From assembly GCA_964523415.1 (NCBI GenBank), contig CAZFZB010000035.1, positions 1 through 23,754 of the forward strand: a DNA stretch of 23,754 nucleotides. The letters run 5' to 3'. Position 1 is the first letter of the stretch; each line of letters opens with the position of its first letter. Made by a program: the position numbers and the translations under genes. Below are positions 1 through 6,500 of the stretch, one piece after another. Under the pieces are notes generated by a model. The model did no database searches. It was not told the origin of the DNA and was given only the letters and a program-made list of their open reading frames with translations. This DNA comes from M0108 sp964523415 (GTDB lineage Bacteria; Pseudomonadota; Gammaproteobacteria; Chromatiales; Chromatiaceae).

Positions 1-675
1 CTGGCGGTATTCCGCCAGAAAGGCGGCGTCGAGGTCCGCGTCGGTGCGCCGCACCCAGCCCTGTCTCTGGCATTGACGGCGGGCCAGGAGGCTGTAGAAG
101 GCCAGTTCGGCCGGGGCCATGTCCAGCCACTCGCCGGCGGCGCTGAGGCGGCGGCCACCGTCTCGCCAAAGCGGGCGGCGCTGGTTGAGACCGTCGCGCA
201 GGCGTACGAAGGGGATCTCGGCCAGGGTGACCTGGGCGTCGAGGGTGTCGGCCAGCTTGTTGTCACGCAGGGTAATGACGTTGTGATAAGCCGTCGGGTA
301 GTAAAAGGCGGGGCAGCTTTCGAAGGGTGCGCAGGGTCTCGGTGATGGTATCCGCCGCCCGCTCGTTGTCCGCCGGGGTGCGGATGTCGTCCAGGGGGGT
401 GCCGTCGGCGGCGCGCAGCACCTGGATGTGGGTGGCGTCGAACGCCATGGCCGGCAGATCATAGTCCCGGCACAAGCGGTGAAACCAGCCCGGATCGGCG
501 CTCAGGAGACCCAGCCGGGCCGCCTCGGTGCCCTCGGCGGTGGTCAGCAGGTGGATCTCGGTGGGGATGAAGGGCGGCTGGCGCTGCACGGCCAGGGCAA
601 AGAGGGTTTCGGTCACCACCTGGGGGGTCAGGCCAGGATGGCGAGCAGGATGCGGCGTGGAAAGCCAGGGTCCAA
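1..675 (-). pseudogene. CRISPR-associated NE0113-family protein, frameshifted and internally deleted, runs off left edge
   Basis: Three reading-frame segments on the minus strand join into one protein. From a possible TTG at 675 the first frame reads a hydrophobic strand RRILLAIL and hits TGA near 629. The next frame (to about 330) continues LTPQVVTETLFALA, PTEIHLLTTAEG, GWFHRLCRDYDLPAMAFD and LDDIRTPADNERAADTITE. From about 327 to 1 a frame in the same phase as the first reads PFESCPAFYYPTAYHNVITL, VTLAEIPFVRLRDGL and MAPAELAFYSLLARRQ without a stop. From my knowledge of the NE0113 family, the middle should contain roughly 40 more residues, including a conserved Ala-Gly-Gly-Arg-Lys-type core. 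That part is missing at about 328-336. Adding one G to the minus strand near 630 would restore the first join; the second cannot be mended by one base. The family belongs to type III CRISPR-Cas neighbourhoods. No promoter or good ribosome site is visible, so I infer a dead gene. Confidence 0.75.
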
Positions 676-1145
676 GGGAAGTGCCGATTGTTATTTTTTT
701 GTTGATATTAGCCCCCGGCAGCGGGGGTGGAAAGTACCGCGACCTCCCGGTCTCCCTGGCGATCGATCAGCCCATCCACGCCGGCGGTACCGGGACCATC
801 CTGCGCCAGCCGATTCCCGCGTGCCGGGCCCGCAAGCTTGTGGCGTGGTGCCTCTGGGGCCCTGGGCCAGAGGGTGGCGTGCAGCCGCACCAGGGGTGGC
901 TGGGCCGGGGCAGGGTTGGGCTTTCGTCCATGGGGCCCTCTGGTGGCGGACGGGGAGGGTAGGGCTCCGGGTGGCATTGATGGGTGGAGAAAGGAGACCA
1001 GACCTTGGCTGTCGATCGCCCTATTTACAGAATCCATCACCATTTCGTTCAGTCCGCATTCAGCCTCCGTTCCCTATCATTCCCCCCAGCAGGCCGGCAT
1101 CACCGGATGGCCGGTCAGGTGCTCACATCGCGAGGAGGTAACAAG
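676..1145. other. Intergenic stretch with no convincing gene
   Basis: About 470 bases between the NE0113 remnant and the small secreted protein. It begins with a short AT-rich tract (about 688-710) in otherwise GC-rich DNA, which could be a promoter region for the minus-strand remnant. Open frames exist on both strands (for example minus 708-1043), but their translations are Pro/Arg/Gly-rich and show no family motif I recognise. The last 15 bases carry the strong ribosome site of the next gene (AGGAGGT at 1133-1139). The stretch could be more degraded accessory DNA. Confidence 0.5.
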
Positions 1146-1508
1146 ATGCAAAGGTGGATCATGACTCTCGGCACCGGCGTGGCGCTGGCTACGTTGCCTA
1201 TCCATGCCTTCGCCTATGGGCAGGACGCCGGCGCGGCGGTTCTCGGTGGCATCGTCGGCGGCGTGGTGGGCGGCCTCATAGCCGCCGGTGCCGCCCCATT
1301 CCCCCGCTATGTGGCGCCAGCACCGCTAGTGGTCGAGCGCTATGAGCCGGCCCCGGTCATTGTGGAGAGCCCCTATCTCGCACCGGCCTATGACGTCGGC
1401 AGCTATGACGGCTACCGCGACCATGAGTGGCGTGAGCACCGCTGGCGTGAACAGGAGTGGCGTGCGCATCACTACCTCGGCCAACGCTGGCACGATGACG
1501 AGGATTGA
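1146..1508 (+). CDS. Small secreted glycine-zipper protein with a Trp/Arg/Glu/His-rich tail
   Basis: This 120-residue protein has a clear export signal: basic start (MQR), hydrophobic core to about residue 22, and likely cleavage after AFA at 23. It is followed by a glycine-zipper helix (residues about 28-50, with GGIVGGVVGGLIAAG) of the kind found in outer-membrane and periplasmic proteins. Residues 51-90 are Pro/Val/Tyr-rich. Residues 91-118 repeat Glu/Gln-Trp-Arg-Glu/Ala units (EWREHRWREQEWRAHH). The start is fixed by AGGAGGT at 1133-1139, six bases before ATG; in-frame starts further upstream lack such a site. It stands alone on the plus strand in a region of decayed genes, yet its frame is intact. 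The function is unknown. Envelope location is inferred from the signal peptide and zipper; pore formation or a structural role is possible but not shown. Confidence 0.8.
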   Translation: MQRWIMTLGTGVALATLPIHAFAYGQDAGAAVLGGIVGGVVGGLIAAGAAPFPRYVAPAPLVVERYEPAPVIVESPYLAPAYDVGSYDGYRDHEWREHRWREQEWRAHHYLGQRWHDDED

Positions 1509-1576
1509 GGACCACGTGCCAGGCTGAGTCCTCCCTTCACCGAGGTCCAAGGCCGCGACAACAACTCCAGGCACTT

Positions 1577-1670
1577 CGAAAACCCCTCGTCTCGTCGCTC
1601 CCGCGAAAGCGGGAGCCCAGTTAAATCAATAACCTGGATTACTATCTGCGCGGGAATGACGGGCTTTTCG
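1577..1670. repeat. REP/MITE-like palindromic element
   Basis: An imperfect inverted repeat of about 90 bases. The left part has CTCCCGCGAAAGCGGGAG (1599-1616) followed by CCCAG. The right part has CCTGGATT and GCGCGGGAATGACGGG. The two halves flank an AT-rich centre (ttaaatcaataac, about 1621-1633). Outer arms CGAAAA (1577-1582) and TTTTCG (1665-1670) also match. The pattern GTCATTCCCGCG...AAGCGGGAATCCAG is a widespread dispersed repeat in proteobacteria. The left half keeps its small hairpin while the right half has drifted. The 3' end of the TumE-like remnant reads into it. Confidence 0.7.
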
Positions 1671-1877
1671 AGGTTCCTTCCCGTCATGGATGGCACGCCA
1701 AAAATTGGTCAGCAGGGTTGGCAGGGTGGTGAGGTCCCAGGGCTGCTGAGTGGCGCGCCGGTGCCAATGGTCGCCCTTGCCGGCCTCGTTATCGAAGCGT
1801 AGCATGCACTCCCCCTCGACAACGAAGGCCAGGCGGTACTTGCATGCATGGCTGCTGCCGCTAACCTCGATCCGTCC
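1626..1877 (-). pseudogene. Remnant of a TumE/DUF6516-like toxin, 5' end lost
   Basis: On the minus strand an open frame follows a TAG at 1880-1878 and runs to TGA at 1628-1626, with no plausible start at its beginning. It reads SSHACKYRLAFVVEGE, then RFDNEAGKGDHWH, then LTTLPTLLTNFWRAIHD. The FDNExGKGDHxH core and the KYRL strand before it are hallmarks of the TumE family (formerly DUF6516), small toxin-like partners of a helix-turn-helix antitoxin. The expected N-terminal 30 or so residues are absent, and the last 18 codons read into the REP-like element, so the natural C terminus is probably also altered. No antitoxin gene is visible next to it. The family call rests on motif recall only. 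Confidence 0.55.
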
Positions 1878-1939
1878 CTAACTCGCCTGACCGCCCCGCC
1901 CGGCGGTGCCGTTGTTCTCCTCCCTGATGCGATGGGCCA

Positions 1940-2516
1940 CTAAGCTTGTGGCGCGGCGCCGGCAGACATGACCCGGAGGCGATAGGCGCCGAGGCCGAAG
2001 GTGGTGCTCTTGCCGGTGTGGACCCGTTGGCCTTGCCAGGGCAGGGGCCACAGGTCCGCGAGGCCCGGGCCGGACAACTCACCGTCCCCCAGCAAGTCGC
2101 CCAATTCCATCAGGGTATCCTGGCGTGACGAATAGCGGGTCCACTCGTGCCAGCGCAGGTGGGGGGGACTTCAGGGTCAGGGTGGCCGTCGCATCCCGCA
2201 TCCGGTCCCAGTCCCAGGCGGCGGGGTCCCCGCCATGATGTTCGGCCAGCAGCTCCAGGCAGGTCAGCAGATTGAAGACCAGGTCCCCAGGCGTGAAGTG
2301 CTGGGGTCCCACCAGGTGGCCCTGGCGTTTCAGCCGTAAGGGGGTCACCAGCCGCAGGACTGCCCGGGCGTGGTTGGCGACGGCGCCATCATCCTTCCGG
2401 CCAGGGTGGGATGCAACCAGGCAAAGGCCTAGGACTTGTCGTGGTCGCAGGCCGCTGGATTCAGGGAATGGGGCCCCATCCGCGCCCCCGGGATGCTGCG
2501 AATCGGGGGCCGTCAT
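1940..2516 (-). pseudogene. cas6: Remnant of CRISPR repeat endoribonuclease Cas6, N-terminal half lost and frameshifted
   Basis: From about 2340 to 2168 the minus strand reads LRLVTPLRLKRQGHLVGP, FTPGDLVFNLL and LLAEHHGGDPAAWDW. In a second frame, from 2161 to the TAG at 1942-1940, it reads LRWHEWTRYSSRQDTLMEL, LADLWPLPW and VHTGKSTTFGLGAYRL. These are the core strands of a Cas6 RAMP domain, ending in the glycine-rich loop G-K-x-x-x-F-G-L-G near the C terminus. The frame changes at a seven-base homopolymer (2161-2167); one base fewer restores it, so a sequencing error is possible there. Residues before LRLVTP (2516 to about 2350) do not resemble Cas6, and the usual N-terminal domain of more than 100 residues is missing. 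It lies 20 bases downstream of the SPFH gene on the same strand and might be transcribed by read-through. Intact, Cas6 would cut CRISPR transcripts within repeats. Confidence 0.75.
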
Positions 2517-2536
2517 GGCTCCCGATTCGCCTGTTC

Positions 2537-4246
2537 CTAATGGCTCGGGGCGGGCTCAGCGGTCGTCACGGGCCCTTGCAGCAGCTTGGCCCCGCCCAGG
2601 CTGCCCAGGGTGCCTAGCCCGGCATCGGTCCAGAGGGTACCGCTGCCGGCATGTAGGATCTTGACCTTGACCTCGCCGTTGAGGCTATCGGCGAACTCCC
2701 AGAGGCTATAGGCCTGGGGGTCGCCCAGGGCGGCGGCCTTGAGGGCGAAGCCGGCGGCCTTTTCGCCCTCCACCAGATTGATCACCTCGGCCTGGGCCTG
2801 CCCCAGGGTGCGGGCCTTGTCGGCCCGTACCGCGGCGGTTTCCTTGCGTATCTCAGCCACCTGTCTTTGCCCCTCGGCGCCGATCTCAGCTACTTGTTTC
2901 TCGCGGTCGGCGGCTACCTCCGCCTTGAGTTTTTCGGTCTCCTGGGCCACCTGCTCGCGCCTTTGCTCGATCAGGCCCTGCTCGGTGTTGAGTTCGGCCT
3001 GTTTTCGGGCGGTGTTCTGCTTTTCCTTATTGGTGAGGTTCTGCTCGACCGCGATACTGGCCTGCTGGATGGGGTCGAGAATCTGCATGGGCACGTTGAC
3101 GTGGCGGATGAGGGCGTTGTGGATGACGATGCGTTTGCCGCCGAGGGCACGCGCCAGGGTATCCTTGAGGTCGCTTTGGAATTGCTCGCGGCCCTCGCCC
3201 ACGATGAAGTCCTTGGCCCGATAGGCCGAGCCCTTGAGGCGCGACACCGACAGGATCTGGGGCATGATGATGTTGTCCACCACGGCCGGAAGGTCGCCAT
3301 AGCTCTGGTAGATGGAGGCGATCTGCTCCGGCAGGAGTTCGAACTCCACGGTCATGTCCAGGCTGATCTCAAAGCCGTCACGGGATGGGAACTCCACGAC
3401 CTGATCCAGGCTCAGGGCCGCGGTGGCATCTGGCGGGCGCACGGGGCGCACCCCGCCGGCCTTGGCGGGGGCCGCGGCCTGGGAGGGGGCGGACTTGTCC
3501 TGCATTCCGCTGCGCTGGGCCGCGTAGTCCATGCGCTTCTCCTTCTGCTCGTCGAGCATGCGCCGGGACAGTTGCTCCATGGCCGCATTCTGAGGGGCGA
3601 TCTGGGCCTTGGTGATGACCTCGCCGCCCTTGTCCCCCAGCAGGGAGACCTGGTTCACGCCGATCTCCAGGACGTCCACTCGCAGTTCCTTGGGGTTTAT
3701 GTAGTAGAGGCCGGGCTGCAACACGTCCTTGCGGACCCCCTTTTCCCCGGGGCCGGCGAATTGCCCCGCGGGGGCCTGACGGCCAGAGAGGCCCGTGACC
3801 ACGCCAACGTAGCCGATGGGCACGCTGATGGCGTCGATCAGGTCGATGCGGTAGCCGTAGGGGTTGAGACGATAGCGGCCGGGGCCCAGCACCTGGCGCC
3901 AGATGCCCTTTTGGCCCGGGGTGGCCAGGAACTCGCCTTCGGGCAAGTCGCTCCCGATCTTGGACACCACGATGCCGACCTTGCCGGCGGGTATGGTGGT
4001 CACGGGCAGGATCTCCCACTCGTAGAAGAAGGGGTTCCGGAAGTGGCGGCCCTCGCCCAGCACCTGTTCGAGGATACCTTGCTGTCCGGGCCCCGCGAGG
4101 ATCTGGCCGGGCGGGAGCGGCGAACCTGCCTTGGCGGTGAGAACCGCCATGTAGCCGGGTGGCACATAGAAACGGACCCAGCCCCACCAGACGACCAGGA
4201 ATAGCACGGCCAGGCTCAGCCCCAGGATGAGGAGTGCGCGCTTCAT
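2537..4246 (-). CDS. SPFH-domain membrane protein with three N-terminal vault-like repeats (second of a pair)
   Basis: A 569-residue protein with one N-terminal membrane anchor (residues 5-24); the bulk is probably outside the inner membrane, by analogy with HflK. Three tandem repeats follow (about 28-82, 83-141, 142-200). Each has a G-xx-A/G-V-V-T strand, a PxG turn, K/Q-G-I/V, VLxPGxYxxNP, and a closing V/I-rich strand. Next come an Ala/Pro/Gln-rich linker (about 205-280), an SPFH/Band 7 domain (about 283-395) and a long Lys/Glu/Ala/Gln coiled coil (about 400-500) like that of flotillins. The C-terminal 70 residues are Gly/Leu-rich. Its ATG overlaps the stop of the upstream SPFH gene by four bases, so the two are translationally coupled and likely form a hetero-oligomer. 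The molecular role is unknown. Large rings or membrane microdomains are the expectation from the SPFH family. Confidence 0.85.
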   Translation of the reverse strand: MKRALLILGLSLAVLFLVVWWGWVRFYVPPGYMAVLTAKAGSPLPPGQILAGPGQQGILEQVLGEGRHFRNPFFYEWEILPVTTIPAGKVGIVVSKIGSDLPEGEFLATPGQKGIWRQVLGPGRYRLNPYGYRIDLIDAISVPIGYVGVVTGLSGRQAPAGQFAGPGEKGVRKDVLQPGLYYINPKELRVDVLEIGVNQVSLLGDKGGEVITKAQIAPQNAAMEQLSRRMLDEQKEKRMDYAAQRSGMQDKSAPSQAAAPAKAGGVRPVRPPDATAALSLDQVVEFPSRDGFEISLDMTVEFELLPEQIASIYQSYGDLPAVVDNIIMPQILSVSRLKGSAYRAKDFIVGEGREQFQSDLKDTLARALGGKRIVIHNALIRHVNVPMQILDPIQQASIAVEQNLTNKEKQNTARKQAELNTEQGLIEQRREQVAQETEKLKAEVAADREKQVAEIGAEGQRQVAEIRKETAAVRADKARTLGQAQAEVINLVEGEKAAGFALKAAALGDPQAYSLWEFADSLNGEVKVKILHAGSGTLWTDAGLGTLGSLGGAKLLQGPVTTAEPAPSH

Positions 4247-5790
4247 GGTTTGGCTCCGGTGCTGGGCAGGAAGGGGCGGAAGAGGGCACCCAGGCCCTGG
4301 TCGTCATCATTGGAAAGGATGGACTCGATGCGCGGCGCGACCTTGCGGTACAGGGTGTAGCGGGCCAGATCCATACCCTTGCCGAAGGCCCGCACCTGGG
4401 TGCTCAACACCGACGCTCGCGCCTGGTTGTCCAACCGCACCACGTCGCGGTCGCCCTGGGCCTTGAGCAACATGGCCTGCGCCTGGAAGGTGGCGGTATC
4501 CCTCTCCAGCCGCGACACCTCCAATTCCCGCTGGGCCGCGGTCACCTGCACCGCCAGTTCCTGCTGTGCCCCAATGACGGCACGGATGCGGGCCGTATCC
4601 GCCTGCACCTTCTCCTTGTTCTGCTGCGCCAGCATCTCCTGGCGCACCAACTCGGCCTGGGAGCGGGCCTGTTCGATCTGCTGCTCGAACTTGCGGGCAT
4701 TCTGTACCGCCACCTCGCGCTCGCGGATGACGCTGGCGATCTGGTCTGGCGGCAGAATGTTGCGGATCAGCACCGAGCGCACATTCACCCCCCACTCCTC
4801 TGCCTGCTGGCGCAGGTGGGCCTCCAGATTGTCCTGGAACTGCTGGCGGGTCTCGCCGATGATGAAGTTGATGGCGGGGTGCTTACTGCCCTCGATGCGG
4901 CTGAAGCCCCGGGCCCGAGGCAGGATGATCTTCTTGAGCACGTCCTCCATGTCCCCCACCCGGTGGGTGATCAGCGCCGCCTTATCCCGCGAGATGTTGA
5001 ATTCGATGGTGCCCTCCACCCGCACCGTGAAGCCGTCCAGGGTGAAGAAGGTGATGGCGTCGTTGCCACCCATCTCGAAGCGCTGGCTCTGGAGGGTCAC
5101 CTCCGCGACATTCACCAGGTAGGGGTTGAGGTAGTAGGTGCCGGGGTCCAGTACCTCCGGCACCACGCCCTTCATGCCTGGGCCCACCAGGAAGAGGTTG
5201 CGGGCCTCGGGGGGCAAGTCATCGTCCAGCACCCCCTTGCCCACCAGGGAGGTGACCACCCCCACGGAGCCGGGACGGATGGAGATGGCATCGAACAACT
5301 CCACCGCGTAGGCATAGGGGTTGATACGGTATTTACCGGGCGTCAGCACCTCGGGGAGGATGCCCTTGCTGTCCTCATCGGCGACGATGCGCCCCTGGGG
5401 CAGGTCGCGGCCGTAGAGCCGGGTGCGAACGCCGAGCCGGCCCGCGGGGATGTCGGTGATGCGGGTGATCTCCCAGTCCCAGTGATAGGGATCACGAAAG
5501 TAGCGTCCCTCGGGCAGGACCTCGAGCTGGATGCCCTTGTAGTCCGGACCTGGGGCCAGGATGGCACCGGAGGGCAGGTCCTGGCCAGTCTTGGCCGTCA
5601 GAATGGCGATCTCCCCCGCCTGGGGCTCGATGCGGCAGAAGTACCAGATATAGAGGGGCAGACCCACCAGGAGCAACAGTACCAGCAGCCCCAGGGCTCC
5701 ACCCCGGCGGGCCGCCGCTACCAGGGGAGCGGGCAAGGCGGGTAATTGCGGCCTCGGTGTTGGTTTAGGTTCGGATGGTTTGACTTCCAT
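4243..5790 (-). CDS. SPFH-domain membrane protein with three N-terminal vault-like repeats (first of a pair)
   Basis: A 515-residue paralogue of the next gene. A Pro-rich cytoplasmic start (1-28) precedes a membrane helix (31-52). Three repeats follow (about 58-112, 113-171, 172-238), with recurring elements KGIxxEVL, PGxYxxNPY and a strand ending in I-x-x-I or a similar hydrophobic pattern. The third repeat has a small acidic insertion (DDDLPPEA, about 188-196). The SPFH domain covers about 240-355 and a coiled coil about 355-460. The start is supported by GGGGAG nine bases before ATG. It overlaps the downstream paralogue by four bases and is first in the operon. A palindrome and a hairpin lie upstream. 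Membrane topology and SPFH fold are confident from the sequence. The likeness of the repeat-SPFH-coiled-coil order to major vault protein is my inference. Confidence 0.87.
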   Translation of the reverse strand: MEVKPSEPKPTPRPQLPALPAPLVAAARRGGALGLLVLLLLVGLPLYIWYFCRIEPQAGEIAILTAKTGQDLPSGAILAPGPDYKGIQLEVLPEGRYFRDPYHWDWEITRITDIPAGRLGVRTRLYGRDLPQGRIVADEDSKGILPEVLTPGKYRINPYAYAVELFDAISIRPGSVGVVTSLVGKGVLDDDLPPEARNLFLVGPGMKGVVPEVLDPGTYYLNPYLVNVAEVTLQSQRFEMGGNDAITFFTLDGFTVRVEGTIEFNISRDKAALITHRVGDMEDVLKKIILPRARGFSRIEGSKHPAINFIIGETRQQFQDNLEAHLRQQAEEWGVNVRSVLIRNILPPDQIASVIREREVAVQNARKFEQQIEQARSQAELVRQEMLAQQNKEKVQADTARIRAVIGAQQELAVQVTAAQRELEVSRLERDTATFQAQAMLLKAQGDRDVVRLDNQARASVLSTQVRAFGKGMDLARYTLYRKVAPRIESILSNDDDQGLGALFRPFLPSTGAKP

Positions 5791-5856
5791 CGCTTAGTTC
5801 TCCCCTTACGTCGCCTTGGGTAGCTTGGGCCTTGCTGGTGCCCCACCGGTCGAGTC

Positions 5857-5871
5857 CTGGTTCTGAACCAG
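5857..5871. promoter_or_regulatory. Perfect 7+1+7 palindrome upstream of the SPFH pair
   Basis: CTGGTTC-T-GAACCAG reads the same on both strands apart from the central base. It lies 67 bases before the start codon of the first SPFH gene, where an operator for a dimeric regulator could sit. It is followed by GCCGGC copies at 5871-5876 and near 5888-5893. It could equally be part of an RNA hairpin in the leader. No factor can be named. Confidence 0.3.
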
Positions 5872-5910
5872 CCGGCACTGGTCAGAGGCCGGCGGTTGGA
5901 GATGCGGTTC

Positions 5911-5940
5911 AAATGCCGTCGGGGCCCTCGCTCGGCATTT
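5911..5940 (-). terminator. Hairpin between the ferritin-like gene and the SPFH operon
   Basis: AAATGCCG at 5911-5918 pairs perfectly with CGGCATTT at 5933-5940 (eight base pairs, 14-base loop). It begins 24 bases past the stop of the minus-strand ferritin-like gene, a good place to end the kor transcript. There is no clear T-run after it on the minus strand, so a classical intrinsic terminator is only a possibility. Confidence 0.35.
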
Positions 5941-5963
5941 TCCCATGTACTAGGACTCAACCT

Positions 5964-6500
5964 TTACTCAGGCATATTCGGCGGGTCCAGATCCTCGACG
6001 GGTTCGGAGCGGGCCGGGTCCAGCTTGGCCAGCCTTTCCTCCAGCAGGGCGGCGTGCTCGTTTTCCTCCTCGACCATGGTGGCGGCTAGTTGGCGCACCT
6101 TGGCGTCGGGGGAGCCAGCGGCGACCTGGGCGTAAAAGTCACGGCCGCGGATCTCGTTATGCAGGGCGAGATGCAGGGCCTGGATGGGGGTCATGAGATA
6201 GTTCAATTCCTCATCCTGCTCGGCGGCGTTGGCCTCGGGGCTGCCACCAGCGGACCACTTGAAGTCCCAGGGTGGGATTTGCGGCAAGGCAATACCCTGG
6301 GCGCGCTCCTCGACCTCCATGGCATGGAGGTCGCTCATGCGCGCCAGGTAGAGAAACAATTGGGAGATTTCAGGGTTGTTGTGTACCTCCATGTTGCCGG
6401 CCAGTTCCCGATAGCGGTCGGCGGACTCGTATTCCAGTTCCAGGGCGTGGGCCAGGAACTCGGGGATGCTGGCGATACTTTCAGGTCGGTGGTTGATCAT
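5964..6500 (-). CDS. Ferritin-like (rubrerythrin-type) four-helix protein
   Basis: A 178-residue, mostly helical protein with the layout of rubrerythrin/ferritin-like domains. Helix 1 has LELEYESADRYRELA (about 20-34), helix 2 MSDLHAMEVEERA (55-67), helix 3 ALHLALHNEIRGRDFY (108-123) and helix 4 MVEEENEHAALLEERL (142-157). Helix 4 carries E146-x-x-H149, the classical diiron ligand pair. The equivalent pair in helix 2 is S56-x-x-H59, so one expected Glu is missing. A Trp/Pro-rich loop (75-90) separates the halves, and there is no C-terminal rubredoxin domain. The start at 6500 gives an ATGA overlap with the korB stop, which favours it over the upstream in-frame start at 6527. It is the last gene of the kor operon and could protect the oxygen-sensitive Fe-S enzyme from peroxide; that role is inferred from position. 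Confidence 0.8.
   Translation of the reverse strand: MINHRPESIASIPEFLAHALELEYESADRYRELAGNMEVHNNPEISQLFLYLARMSDLHAMEVEERAQGIALPQIPPWDFKWSAGGSPEANAAEQDEELNYLMTPIQALHLALHNEIRGRDFYAQVAAGSPDAKVRQLAATMVEEENEHAALLEERLAKLDPARSEPVEDLDPPNMPE

Noticed and set aside
708..1043. Minus-strand frame containing GTAGVDGL, faintly like the start of a group II intron reverse transcriptase
   Set aside because: Only a handful of residues match, no YADD or other reverse transcriptase motif follows, and the rest is Pro/Arg-rich.
831..1956. Shared 12-mer AAGCTTGTGGCG near 833 and 1943
   Set aside because: Sequence on both sides diverges at once, so it is not a convincing repeat or attachment site.
1..2540. CRISPR array near the cas remnants
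   Set aside because: No direct repeat of about 28-37 bases with regular spacing is visible. The only repeat is the inverted REP-like element.
2867..4204. Long plus-strand open frame (445 codons) opposite the second SPFH gene
   Set aside because: It mirrors a well-recognised gene in GC-rich DNA, has Gly/His/Asp/Leu-rich composition typical of an antisense frame, and shows no family motif. The same applies to 4234-5745 opposite the first SPFH gene.
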